From: Scandinavium manionii
GTDB taxonomy: Bacteria; Pseudomonadota; Gammaproteobacteria; Enterobacterales; Enterobacteriaceae
Reading direction: 5' to 3'
Assembly (NCBI RefSeq): GCF_024764775.1
Contig: NZ_JALIGC010000034.1
Coordinates: 62,001-126,000, forward strand
DNA length: 64,000 nt
Within the stretch, counting starts at the first letter, position 1. Every line of letters starts with the position of its first letter. The position numbers and the translations under genes were made by a program. Of this stretch, positions 1 to 8,401 are shown one piece after another. Under the pieces are notes generated by a model, which was not told the origin of the DNA, did not search any database, and saw only the letters and a program-made list of their open reading frames with translations.

Positions 1-36
1 AAAATTCTACGCTGAACGCCAAAAGAGGTCCCGATA

Positions 37-1200
37 ATGCGTCTTCTCTCCCGCCGTTTGTTATGGATAACCTTGCTCGCGGTCAGCCCGTGGGCGTTAG
101 CCGCCCAAAGCTGGCAGCAAACCGAACAGGAGGCTCGCGGGCAAACCGTGTGGTTCAACGCCTGGGGCGGCGATCGGGCGGTGAACCGCTATCTCGACTG
201 GGTCAGCGGAGAGGTGCTGCGCGACTACGGCGTTACGCTTAAAATGGTGCATCTGGCTGATGCGGCAGATGCGGTGAAACGCATTCAGACCGAAGCCCGC
301 GCCGGGCGTGCGCACGGTGGCTCGGTGGATTTACTGTGGGTCAACGGCGAAAACTTCCGCACCCTGAAAGAGGCGAATTTGCTGCAAACCGGTTGGGCGC
401 AGACCCTGCCAAACTGGCAGTATGTCGACATGCAAAAGCCGGTGCTGGAGGATTTCTCCATCCCGACAGACGGAGCGGAATCCCCCTGGGGCAGCGCCCA
501 ATTAACGTTTATAGCCCGTCGCAGCCAGACGCCGCAGCCGCCGGAATCACCGCAGGCATTGCTGGATTTTGCCACTACGCACCCTGGCACCGTGACCTAT
601 CCGCGCCCACCGGATTTCACCGCTACCGCATTTCTGGAACAGCTGCTGTTGAACCTGACGACCCAGCCTGATGCACTCAGGCAACCGCCAAATGACGCTA
701 CTTTCGCCGCCGTCACCGCGCCGCTGTGGGCATATCTCGACAAACTGCACCCGCATTTGTGGCGTAACGGCAGCGATTTCCCCGCCTCTCCGGCCCGAAT
801 GGACGCGATGCTGACCAACGGCACGCTGCGCCTGTCGCTGACTTTCAACCCGATGCACGCCAGCCAAAAAGTAGCCAGCGGTGAATTGCCGAATGACAGC
901 TTCAGCTTTGGGTTTAGCCAGGGCATGCTCGGCAACGTGCATTTTGTGACGATCCCGGCTAATGCCCGCGCCGTGGCTGGCGCGCAGGTGGTGGCGAACT
1001 TTCTGCTGTCGCCCGCAGCACAGCAGCGCAAAGCCGCCCCGGCGGTCTGGGGAGATCCGACGGTGCTGGACATGAGCAAACTCCCGACGCCGTGGCCAGC
1101 CGCACAGTCGGAAAAAACGCCTCCGGTGCTGGCTGAACCGCACGCCGCCTGGGTTAATGCGCTGGAGCAGGAATGGTTACGCCGCTACGGCACGCACTGA
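37..1200 (+). CDS. ynjB: ABC transporter substrate-binding protein YnjB
   Basis: This is the solute-binding component of the YnjBCD ABC importer, which resembles thiamine/iron/spermidine-type systems; the substrate is not established. The 387-residue protein has an N-terminal signal peptide (basic RLLSRR, hydrophobic stretch, cleavage probably after the Ala-Leu-Ala near residue 22), so it should be periplasmic. An AGAGGT ribosome site lies 7 bases before the ATG. The end overlaps ynjC by 28 bases, which indicates translational coupling within ynjBCD. Only 36 bases precede it here, so its promoter and any upstream ynjA are out of view. Identity rests on length, order and resemblance to the E. 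coli protein. Confidence 0.93.
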   Translation: MRLLSRRLLWITLLAVSPWALAAQSWQQTEQEARGQTVWFNAWGGDRAVNRYLDWVSGEVLRDYGVTLKMVHLADAADAVKRIQTEARAGRAHGGSVDLLWVNGENFRTLKEANLLQTGWAQTLPNWQYVDMQKPVLEDFSIPTDGAESPWGSAQLTFIARRSQTPQPPESPQALLDFATTHPGTVTYPRPPDFTATAFLEQLLLNLTTQPDALRQPPNDATFAAVTAPLWAYLDKLHPHLWRNGSDFPASPARMDAMLTNGTLRLSLTFNPMHASQKVASGELPNDSFSFGFSQGMLGNVHFVTIPANARAVAGAQVVANFLLSPAAQQRKAAPAVWGDPTVLDMSKLPTPWPAAQSEKTPPVLAEPHAAWVNALEQEWLRRYGTH

Positions 1201-2720
1201 CGGTGCTGCTGTGGGCCGCGATGGGGCTGATTTATTTGCCCCTGCTGCCCGCTGTCGTGCTGCTACTGATGCCCGCGCTGACGCTCGCCAACTGGCAGGC
1301 GCTGTTGGGCGACCCGCAGCTTCCTCAGGCAGCGTTGGCGACGATGGTCTCCACGCTTATCGCCGTCGTCGGCGCCTTCGCCCTCGCGTTATCGGTGGTG
1401 GCGGCGTTATGGCCCTCTCAGCAATGGCAACGTCTGGCGGCCCGCCTGCCGCTGCTGCTCGCGCTGCCTCATGTGGCGTTCGCCAGCGCGGCGTTACTGC
1501 TGTTTGCCGAAGGCGGCTGGTTGTTCCACCTGCTCCCGCAGTTTACCCCGCCGATTGACCGCTACGGTATCGGGCTGGGTCTGACGCTGGCGGTGAAAGA
1601 GAGCGTGTTTTTGCTGTGGGCGATTTATGCCCTGGCGGGTGATAAAGGATTAGCCGAACAATGCCTGACGCTGCGCAGCCAGGGTTACGGCCGCTGGCAA
1701 TGCGTGGCGTGGATTGTGCTACCGCGTTTGCTGCCACAGCTGCGTATTGTACTGCTGGCGACCGCCGCCTGGACACTCTCTGCCGTCGACGTGGCGCTGA
1801 TCCTCGGCCCCGGCAACCCGCCGACGCTGGCGGTGCTGGCCTGGCAGTGGCTGTCTCAGGGGGATGCTTTGCAACAGGCGCAAGGTTCGCTGGCATGCCT
1901 GCTTCTGATCCTGATGCTGGCGGCGCTGGTGCTCGTCGCCCATCTGCTGTGGCGCGCCTTCCGCGCCCGGGTACCTGACTTTCAGGGCGTTCGCCATCCG
2001 CAGCCGTTGGCATTACTGGGTAAAGTGCTGGCCTGGCTATTGCCGCTCAGCGGCGTGCTGTGCGCGGTAACGCTGTGGCTATTTTCCGACAGCGAACTGG
2101 CGAATATCGACAGTATCAACAATAGTCTGTGGCTGGCGCTGGGCGCATCGCTGCTCAGCCTGGCGCTCTGTTTGCTGTGGCTGGAGTATGGCCCACAGCG
2201 CTGCTATTCATTGATCTGGGCCTGGATTTGGCTGCCGCTGGTGCTGCCCGCGCTGCCCCTCGCCGCCGGGCAATATCAGCTGGCGCTACTCAGCTGGCAG
2301 GACGGCCAATGGCTGACGGTGCTGTGGGGGCATTTGCTGTGGGTGATGCCATGGATGCTGTTTATTCTGCAGCCCGCCTGGCGACGGCTCGACCCGCGGC
2401 TGCTGACGATCGCCCGCACGCTCGGCTGGCGTCGCTGGCGCTGCTTCTGGCGGGTAAAAGGCCCTTTACTGCTGCGTCCGATCCTCGCCGCGCTGGCGGT
2501 CGGTTTTTCCGTCAGCATCGCGCAATATTTGCCAACGCTGTGGCTCGGGGCCGGGCGCATTACCACCCTGACCACCGACGCCGTAGCGCTCAGCAGCGGC
2601 GGCAGTACGCCAATGCTCGCCACTCAGGCCCTGTGGCAACTGCTGCTGCCTGGCTGTTTTTTCCTGCTCATCGCCCTGCTGTTACGGTGGCTGGGCCATT
2701 ATCGACAAGGACTCCGTTAA
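1173..2720 (+). CDS. ynjC: ABC transporter fused permease YnjC
   Basis: This is the inner-membrane permease of the YnjBCD importer. At 515 residues it is a fusion of two permease units, with about twelve hydrophobic segments split by a short polar linker near residue 265, so one polypeptide can form the whole channel (the ThiP-like arrangement). EAA-type loops follow the pattern seen around residues 160-180 and 410-430. A GGAG sits just before the ATG. It begins inside ynjB, and its TAA shares one base with the ynjD ATG, so the three genes form a tightly coupled operon. Confidence 0.93.
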   Translation: MVTPLRHALTVLLWAAMGLIYLPLLPAVVLLLMPALTLANWQALLGDPQLPQAALATMVSTLIAVVGAFALALSVVAALWPSQQWQRLAARLPLLLALPHVAFASAALLLFAEGGWLFHLLPQFTPPIDRYGIGLGLTLAVKESVFLLWAIYALAGDKGLAEQCLTLRSQGYGRWQCVAWIVLPRLLPQLRIVLLATAAWTLSAVDVALILGPGNPPTLAVLAWQWLSQGDALQQAQGSLACLLLILMLAALVLVAHLLWRAFRARVPDFQGVRHPQPLALLGKVLAWLLPLSGVLCAVTLWLFSDSELANIDSINNSLWLALGASLLSLALCLLWLEYGPQRCYSLIWAWIWLPLVLPALPLAAGQYQLALLSWQDGQWLTVLWGHLLWVMPWMLFILQPAWRRLDPRLLTIARTLGWRRWRCFWRVKGPLLLRPILAALAVGFSVSIAQYLPTLWLGAGRITTLTTDAVALSSGGSTPMLATQALWQLLLPGCFFLLIALLLRWLGHYRQGLR

Positions 2721-3352
2721 TGCTGAAAGTGGATGGTCTGACGGTGACACACTGCGGCAAAACGCTGCTCAATGACGTGGATTTTCAGGTGCAAAATGGC
2801 GAAATCCTGACGCTGATGGGCGCGTCCGGAAGCGGGAAATCAACGTTACTCTCATGGATGGCGGGCGCGCTGGACGGCGCATTTCAGGCTCGCGGCCAAC
2901 TGTCGCTGAACGATCGGCGATGTGACACCTTGCCTACCGAAGCGCGGCGCATCGGCATTCTGTTTCAGGATGCGCTTTTATTTGACCATTTCAGCGTGGG
3001 GCAAAATCTGCAGTTAGCGCTGCCCGCCTCGGTACCGCGCACGCAGCGACGTCCTCAGGCTGAAGCCGCGCTCGACAGCGCGGGCTTAGGCGGGTTTTAT
3101 ACCCGCGACCCGGCTACGCTTTCCGGCGGGCAACGCGCGCGGGTGGCGCTGCTGCGTTCCCTGCTGGCGCAGCCTGACGCGCTGTTGCTGGACGAACCGT
3201 TTAGCGGCCTCGATGCCGCGCTGCGCGACAGCTTCCGCGCATGGGTATTTGCCGAAGTGAAGCAGCGCCACATCCCGGTGATTCTGGTGACGCATGACGT
3301 GGCCGATATCCCGGCCGATGGCCGCTTTCTGCGGCTTGAAAGCTGGGGCTAA
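2720..3352 (+). CDS. ynjD: ABC transporter ATP-binding protein YnjD
   Basis: This is the ATPase that powers the YnjBC transporter. The 210-residue protein shows a Walker A motif GASGSGKST at residues 34-42, a Q-loop (LFQD), the ABC signature LSGGQ, a Walker B ending LLLDEP and an H-loop (VTHD). The chosen ATG overlaps the ynjC stop (TAATG). A longer in-frame reading upstream is only ynjC in another frame. The length agrees with E. coli YnjD (217). Confidence 0.93.
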   Translation: MLKVDGLTVTHCGKTLLNDVDFQVQNGEILTLMGASGSGKSTLLSWMAGALDGAFQARGQLSLNDRRCDTLPTEARRIGILFQDALLFDHFSVGQNLQLALPASVPRTQRRPQAEAALDSAGLGGFYTRDPATLSGGQRARVALLRSLLAQPDALLLDEPFSGLDAALRDSFRAWVFAEVKQRHIPVILVTHDVADIPADGRFLRLESWG

Positions 3353-3427
3353 ACTGCGCCAGCGCAAGGATTTTCCCAAAACGAGGGTCCAGAATGACGC
3401 TTCTTTTTTCTACTGACGGGCAATTCG

Positions 3428-4735
3428 ATGAAACGTGTTTCTCAACTGACCGCGCTGGCCCTGCTGATCGGGCTGTCTTCTTCGGTTTCTTTCGCGGCTG
3501 ATATGCTTTCGCCACTCACCTTCACCCAGCTTCAGCAGCAGAAAGGCGTCGCCATCGACACCCGTCTGAGCGCGTTCTACAACGGCTGGCCGCAGGCACT
3601 GAACGGCAGCGAAGGCCATGAACCGGCGGCGCTCAATCTCTCCGCCAGCTGGCTTTCGGCCATGAGTGACGCGCAGCTGACCGACTGGATCAAACAGCAC
3701 CAGTTGCAGACTTCCACGCCGGTGGCGCTGTACGGGGCCGATAACGATAACGCCGCCGTGGCGGAACGCCTGAAAAAAGCGGGCCTGACCCACGTCAGCC
3801 TGCTCGGTGATGCGCTCACTCAACCGGAACGCCTGCAAAAACTGCCGCACTTTGGGCAACTGGTGTATCCGCAGTGGCTGCATGACATGCAGGAAGGAAA
3901 AGCGGTGACCGCCGCCCCGAAAGGCGACTGGAAGGTTATCGAGGCGGCCTGGGGCGCGCCGAAACTTTACCTGTTGAGCCATATTCCGGGCGCGGGCTAC
4001 ATCGACACCAACGACGTCGAAAGTGAACCGCTGTGGAACAAAGTCTCTGATGATAAGCTGAAAGCGCTGCTGGCAAAACAGGGTATCCGCCACGACACCA
4101 CCGTGATTCTCTACGGACGCGATGTGTACGCCGCCGCACGCGTGGCGCAAATTCTGCTGTATGCCGGGGTGAAAGACGTGCGGCTGTTAGACGGCGGCTG
4201 GAAAACATGGTCTGACGCGGGCCTGCCGGTGGAACGCGGCACGCCAGGTAAAACCACGCCTGCACCTGATTTCGGGGCCACGCTTCCGGGCCAGCCGCAG
4301 CTGATGCTGGATACCGAACAGGCGCGGGGTTTGGTGCATCGCAAAGATGCTTCGCTGGTCAGCATTCGTTCGTGGCCAGAATTTATCGGCACCACCAGCG
4401 GCTACAACTACATCAAGCCAAAAGGTGAGATCGCCGGGGCGCGCTGGGGCCATGCGGGCAGCGATTCGACCCATATGGAAGATTTCCACAACCCGGACGG
4501 CACCATGCGCAGCGCCGATGATATCGCAGCGATGTGGGCGCAATGGCACATTCTGCCGTCGCAGGAGGTGTCGTTCTACTGCGGTACCGGCTGGCGCGCC
4601 TCTGAAGCCTTCATGTACGCTCGCGCCATGGGTTGGCAGAACGTGTCGGTGTACGACGGCGGCTGGTACGAATGGAGCCAGAACGCCAGGAACCCGGTCA
4701 GCCGCGGCGATCGCGGCCCGGATTCCTCGCGTTAA
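3428..4735 (+). CDS. ynjE: Periplasmic thiosulfate sulfurtransferase (rhodanese) YnjE
   Basis: This is a three-domain rhodanese that transfers sulfane sulfur. At 435 residues it matches E. coli YnjE exactly. It has a signal peptide (residues 1-23, ending SFAA), an N-terminal rhodanese-like domain lacking a catalytic Cys, a second inactive domain (about 165-270) and an active C-terminal domain with Cys385 in the loop YCGTGWR. It follows ynjD after 75 bases and probably belongs to the same transcript. The stop overlaps the convergent ynjF stop by four bases. Confidence 0.92.
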   Translation: MKRVSQLTALALLIGLSSSVSFAADMLSPLTFTQLQQQKGVAIDTRLSAFYNGWPQALNGSEGHEPAALNLSASWLSAMSDAQLTDWIKQHQLQTSTPVALYGADNDNAAVAERLKKAGLTHVSLLGDALTQPERLQKLPHFGQLVYPQWLHDMQEGKAVTAAPKGDWKVIEAAWGAPKLYLLSHIPGAGYIDTNDVESEPLWNKVSDDKLKALLAKQGIRHDTTVILYGRDVYAAARVAQILLYAGVKDVRLLDGGWKTWSDAGLPVERGTPGKTTPAPDFGATLPGQPQLMLDTEQARGLVHRKDASLVSIRSWPEFIGTTSGYNYIKPKGEIAGARWGHAGSDSTHMEDFHNPDGTMRSADDIAAMWAQWHILPSQEVSFYCGTGWRASEAFMYARAMGWQNVSVYDGGWYEWSQNARNPVSRGDRGPDSSR

Positions 4736-5382
4736 TCTTCACCCGTTCCGGCAGCACCCTGCTGCCGGGCTTCCAGCGATGCCAGCGTGACATAACCACT
4801 CCACACCCGAGTAAACGTCGTCAACCAGCACAGGCCGCCGAAGAACCACGCCATCCCCGCAAAGTAACCCGGAAACAGGCAGCTCAAGACGAACAGCGCA
4901 ATGGTTTCGCTGCCTTCGGTAAACCCACCGAGATAATAAAACGATTTATGCGCATAGCCAGGATTGTCTATCTGGTGCTTCGCCGCCAGCGCCGCAAAGG
5001 CTAAAAAACTGCTGCCGGTGCCGATAAACGCAAACAGCAGCCAGCCACCCGCCAGCGCATTCTCCAGCGGATTCGCCAGGATGAAGCCGAACGGCACCAG
5101 GGCGTAAAACAGGAAATCCAGAGCAATATCCAGAAAACCACCGGCGTCTGTCAGGCCCCGTCGCCGCGCCAGTGCGCCATCCAGTCCGTCGAGCAGACGG
5201 TTGAGCATAATCGCCCCCAGCGCCGGGGCGTACCAGCCCAGCGCCAAAAACGGCAGCGCCAGCACGCCAATCGCGAAACCCACCAGCGTAATACCGTCTG
5301 GCGTGATGCCTGGCCTGTCGAGTTTCTCCGCCGCCCGGTTGAGCCACGGTTTGAGACGAGGATGAAGATGACGGTCAAGCAT
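4732..5382 (-). CDS. ynjF: CDP-alcohol phosphatidyltransferase family protein YnjF
   Basis: This is an integral membrane enzyme of the CDP-alcohol phosphatidyltransferase family; the particular alcohol acceptor is not known. The family motif DGxxAR-G-D-D is readable around residues 64-90 (LLDGLDGALARRRG ... GFLDIALD), with about six hydrophobic helices. It is 216 residues, slightly longer than E. coli YnjF (206). The start overlaps the end of the ynjA-like gene by 8 bases, so the two are co-translated. A GGGAA ribosome site precedes the ATG. Confidence 0.9.
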   Translation of the reverse strand: MLDRHLHPRLKPWLNRAAEKLDRPGITPDGITLVGFAIGVLALPFLALGWYAPALGAIMLNRLLDGLDGALARRRGLTDAGGFLDIALDFLFYALVPFGFILANPLENALAGGWLLFAFIGTGSSFLAFAALAAKHQIDNPGYAHKSFYYLGGFTEGSETIALFVLSCLFPGYFAGMAWFFGGLCWLTTFTRVWSGYVTLASLEARQQGAAGTGED

Positions 5383-5941
5383 GCGGTTTCCCCTGCACGT
5401 CGCACAGGCCTTGCGAAGGGATATCCAGTGCGGCGTTAAATCGAGCCGAAAGGTTCTGAAACGCCACCAGCGCGGTCATTTCGCAGATAGCCTCGTCGTC
5501 GTAAAAACGCGTGAGCGCCGCTTTTTGCGCGTCGCTAACGAGAGGCGGCGTAGCGGTCATGGCGTCGGCATATTCCAGCGCCGCGCGTTCGGCTTCGCTG
5601 AACAACGTCGAGCACGGCCAGTGCGCCACCGCCTGTACTTTTTCCAGCGCATTACAGCGCTGTACCAGCCGCAACGTGTTGGCATCAATACAGAACGCAC
5701 AATGACACTGCTGTGACACGCGGGTCATCAGCAACGCCCGCAGTTCCGGTGAAAGACGGGCTTTTTTGCGCTCCAGCCAGCCGACAAACAACGCAACCAG
5801 CCAGAAAAGACGCGGCATGCGTCCCCACCAGCGGGTCGGGTTCAGCACCTCACCGTAGTGTTTCTTTTGCATTTTGACGATCGGGGCAAGCGAAGGCGGG
5901 ATTTTGCTCAGCGGCGGTACCCACGGTTGACGATTTTTCAC
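5375..5941 (-). CDS. ynjA: AhpD/carboxymuconolactone decarboxylase-like protein (YnjA-like)
   Basis: This 188-residue protein resembles E. coli YnjA along its length (PPLSKIP near the start, RWWGR, FVGWLERK, NLSARFN, IPxQGLC). It carries an AhpD-type Cys-x-x-Cys motif (CAFC around residue 90), suggesting a peroxidase or thiol-redox role. The start is GTG at 5941, which has AGGAG seven bases upstream; a longer reading frame to 5974 lacks a ribosome site. In K-12, ynjA sits directly before ynjB; here the gene is on the other side of ynjBCDE, opposite strand, and coupled to ynjF. Whether another copy precedes ynjB is out of view. Confidence 0.85.
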   Translation of the reverse strand: MKNRQPWVPPLSKIPPSLAPIVKMQKKHYGEVLNPTRWWGRMPRLFWLVALFVGWLERKKARLSPELRALLMTRVSQQCHCAFCIDANTLRLVQRCNALEKVQAVAHWPCSTLFSEAERAALEYADAMTATPPLVSDAQKAALTRFYDDEAICEMTALVAFQNLSARFNAALDIPSQGLCDVQGKPHA

Positions 5942-6019
5942 CCGGACACTCCTGCAGATCTTCAGATTTATCAACGGCAGAGATAGTATGACACGCTCGC
6001 AACAGGAACTTTGACTTCT

Positions 6020-6436
6020 ATGCTGAAAACTATTGATGTGGTGGCGGCCATTATTGAACGCGCGGGATTGATTTTACTGGCCCAGCGTCCGGCGCATGCC
6101 GACCAGCCGGGGCTGTGGGAATTTCCCGGCGGTAAAGTGGAAGCCGGAGAGTCGCAGCCCGAGGCGCTTATCCGCGAACTGCATGAAGAGTTGGGCATTG
6201 ATGCCCTGCCCGCAGCGTATGTGGCGAGCCATCAGCGGGAAGTGTCCGGGCGCATTATCCATTTGCATGCCTGGCACGTGCCGGAATATCACGGCGAGCT
6301 GACCGCGCACGAACACAGCCAGCTGGTTTGGGTGCAACCCGAAGAGGCGTTTGACTGGGAACTGGCACCCGCCGATATCCCACTGCTGGAAGCGTTTATT
6401 GCCTTACGCGACGCCAGACCAGCGGATTGGTGCTGA
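6020..6436 (+). CDS. nudG: Nudix hydrolase, (d)CTP pyrophosphohydrolase NudG
   Basis: This Nudix enzyme hydrolyses pyrimidine and oxidised nucleoside triphosphates such as CTP, dCTP, 5-methyl-dCTP and 2-hydroxy-dATP to the monophosphate and pyrophosphate. The Nudix box G-x5-E-x7-RELHEELGI lies at about residues 34-56. The segment ASHQREVSGRIIHLHAWHVP is the same as in E. coli NudG. The ATG at 6020 gives 138 residues (K-12 has 135); an upstream in-frame TTG adds three residues without support. The end overlaps convergent ynjH by 41 bases. Confidence 0.93.
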   Translation: MLKTIDVVAAIIERAGLILLAQRPAHADQPGLWEFPGGKVEAGESQPEALIRELHEELGIDALPAAYVASHQREVSGRIIHLHAWHVPEYHGELTAHEHSQLVWVQPEEAFDWELAPADIPLLEAFIALRDARPADWC

Positions 6437-6671
6437 GCGTTTTTTCATCGCGCTGGCACTGTAACAGTACGCCTTCGGCTTTCACCACCGCGCCTTCGCT
6501 GTAGTTCTGGTTTTGATAGATGCAACACTGGGCACAGGGCTGCCCACGCTGACCGCCGCTGCTAAAAACCTCCGGCGGCACATTCACTTCCACATCCGGC
6601 CCGAAGCGCTCTGCAGCCTGCACGCCGCTGCCAAGAAGCAACAGCAGCCCCGCCATCAGATATCGTTTCAT
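6396..6671 (-). CDS. ynjH: Small secreted DUF1496 protein YnjH
   Basis: This 91-residue DUF1496 protein has a signal peptide (cleavage after VQAA near residue 19) and a conserved Cys-rich turn CAQCCIY around residue 45. Function is unknown. A GGA is six bases before the ATG at 6671; the ATG two codons further out sits on top of that GGA and is less likely. It is convergent with nudG and divergent from gdhA, as in E. coli. Confidence 0.85.
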   Translation of the reverse strand: MKRYLMAGLLLLLGSGVQAAERFGPDVEVNVPPEVFSSGGQRGQPCAQCCIYQNQNYSEGAVVKAEGVLLQCQRDEKTLSTNPLVWRRVRQ

Positions 6672-6906
6672 TGTCATTCCTTTTTTCTGGGTTCTCAGAT
6701 AACTATATCGACCCTTTCGCCGTTTTCTTAAATTTTCGTTGTCATCGTTTTTTGTTATGACAAACCGCCCGTTATAAGTTTTCCCCTTCTGAGGCGATTT
6801 TTCCTTGCCTGCCGCTGCGTCAGCGGAGATAGTCGAAAGAAAGCGATCCGCAAATAATAAACACACAAACATCATACCGTTATAGACATAAGAGGAACTT
6901 ATCTTC
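6672..6906. promoter_or_regulatory. ynjH-gdhA divergent intergenic region
   Basis: These 235 bases separate the divergent ynjH and gdhA starts and must hold both promoters. I see AT-rich tracts and a TATAAG-like hexamer near 6773, but no operator I can name with confidence. The gdhA ribosome site is AGAGGAA at about 6890. Confidence 0.4.
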
Positions 6907-8250
6907 ATGGAACCGACTCTCTCTCTGGAAACATTCCTGGACCGCGTTCAGCAACGCGACCCGCATCAGGGCGAATTTGCGCAGGCCGTGCGCGAAGTGA
7001 TGTCCACCCTGTGGCCGTTCCTGGACGCCAATCCGCGCTATCGTCAGATGTCGCTGCTGGAACGCCTGGTTGAACCAGAGCGCGTGATCCAGTTCCGCGT
7101 CACCTGGGTCGACGACCGTAATCAGGTGCAAGTTAACCGCGCCTGGCGCGTGCAGTTCAACTCGGCGATTGGCCCGTTTAAAGGCGGGATGCGTTTTCAT
7201 CCGTCGGTAAACCTGTCGATCCTCAAATTCCTCGGCTTTGAACAAACCTTCAAAAACGCGCTCACCACCCTGCCGATGGGCGGGGGTAAAGGCGGGAGCG
7301 ATTTCGATCCAAAAGGCAAAAGTGAAGGGGAAATCATGCGGTTCTGCCAGGCGTTGATGACCGAACTGTACCGCCATTTAGGCGCAGACACCGACGTTCC
7401 AGCAGGTGATATTGGCGTCGGCGCGCGTGAAGTGGGCTTTATGGCCGGGATGATGAAAAAACTCTCCAACAACACCGCCTGCGTGTTTACCGGAAAAGGG
7501 CTGTCGTTTGGCGGCAGTCTGATCCGCCCTGAAGCGACGGGCTACGGATTAATCTACTTCACCGACGCAATGCTTAAACGTCACGGTCTGAGCTTCGAAG
7601 GAATGCGCGTTGCGGTCTCCGGCTCCGGCAACGTGGCGCAGTACGCGATTGAAAAAGCGATGGAACTGGGCGCACGCGTGGTGACCGCGTCAGATTCCAG
7701 CGGTACCGTGGTGGATGAAGCCGGGTTTACGGCGGAAAAACTGGCGCGTCTGGAAGAAATCAAGAGCAGCCGCGATGGCCGGGTGTCCGATTACGCCCGT
7801 GAGTTTGGCCTGCAATATCTCGAAGGTCGGCAGCCGTGGTCCGTGCCGGTGGATATCGCCCTGCCATGCGCCACGCAAAACGAACTGGATGCCGATGCGG
7901 CCCGTCTGTTGATTGCCAATGGCGTGAAAGCGGTAGCCGAAGGCGCCAATATGCCGACCACTATCGCCGCCACCGATTTGTTCCTTGAGGCGGGCGTACT
8001 GTTTGCGCCAGGCAAAGCAGCGAACGCGGGCGGCGTGGCAACGTCCGGACTGGAAATGGCACAGAACGCCGCGCGAATGGGCTGGAAGGCTGAGAAAGTC
8101 GATGCCCGTTTACATCACATCATGCTGGATATTCATCAGGCATGCGTCGAGTACGGCGGAGAAGGCAAACAAACACATTACGTGCGCGGGGCGAACGTCG
8201 CCGGATTCGTGAAGGTGGCGGATGCGATGCTGGCGCAGGGTGTGATTTAA
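6907..8250 (+). CDS. gdhA: NADP-specific glutamate dehydrogenase
   Basis: GdhA aminates 2-oxoglutarate to glutamate with NADPH and ammonium, the low-energy ammonium assimilation route, in the cytoplasm as a hexamer. The 447-residue length is identical to E. coli. Catalytic motif PMGGGKGGSDFDPKG is at about residues 122-136, and the dinucleotide fold shows VSGSGNVAQYA at about 237-247. AGAGGAA precedes the ATG. It is followed by tandem palindromic repeats that separate it from convergent topB. Confidence 0.98.
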   Translation: MEPTLSLETFLDRVQQRDPHQGEFAQAVREVMSTLWPFLDANPRYRQMSLLERLVEPERVIQFRVTWVDDRNQVQVNRAWRVQFNSAIGPFKGGMRFHPSVNLSILKFLGFEQTFKNALTTLPMGGGKGGSDFDPKGKSEGEIMRFCQALMTELYRHLGADTDVPAGDIGVGAREVGFMAGMMKKLSNNTACVFTGKGLSFGGSLIRPEATGYGLIYFTDAMLKRHGLSFEGMRVAVSGSGNVAQYAIEKAMELGARVVTASDSSGTVVDEAGFTAEKLARLEEIKSSRDGRVSDYAREFGLQYLEGRQPWSVPVDIALPCATQNELDADAARLLIANGVKAVAEGANMPTTIAATDLFLEAGVLFAPGKAANAGGVATSGLEMAQNAARMGWKAEKVDARLHHIMLDIHQACVEYGGEGKQTHYVRGANVAGFVKVADAMLAQGVI

Positions 8251-8310
8251 GGTTGTTTAGTTAGGTTGATTGCCCGGCGGCGCTAACGCTTGCACGGACC
8301 TACAGAGTTT

Positions 8311-8398
8311 GTCAGGCCTACGGCTTTGTAGGCCTGACAAACACAGTGCCGTCAGGCCTACGGCTTTGTAGGCCTGACAAACACAGTGCCGTCAGGCA
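8311..8398. repeat. Two tandem 40-bp palindromic (REP/BIME-like) units plus partial third
   Basis: Units at 8311-8350 and 8351-8390 are identical, and a third begins at 8391. Each holds a perfect 11-bp stem (GTCAGGCCTAC / GTAGGCCTGAC) around a six-base loop, followed by a 12-base spacer. The position between convergent gdhA and topB stops is typical for REP elements, which act in mRNA 3'-end protection or termination. Repeat identity is read directly; the REP class is inferred from the GGCCTA core and location. Confidence 0.85.
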
Positions 8399-8401
8399 AT
8401 G

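Noticed and set aside
2129..2719. Long extension upstream of ynjD in the same frame
   Set aside because: It is ynjC in another frame, Ala/Arg-rich. The TAATG overlap and family length put the real ynjD start at 2720.
3410..4150. 246-codon minus-strand frame opposite ynjE
   Set aside because: It is antisense to a well-supported gene, and codon use and composition are those of a GC-rich shadow.
8311..8398. Short CRISPR-like array
   Set aside because: The two 40-bp units are contiguous identical repeats without variable spacers and no cas gene is near.
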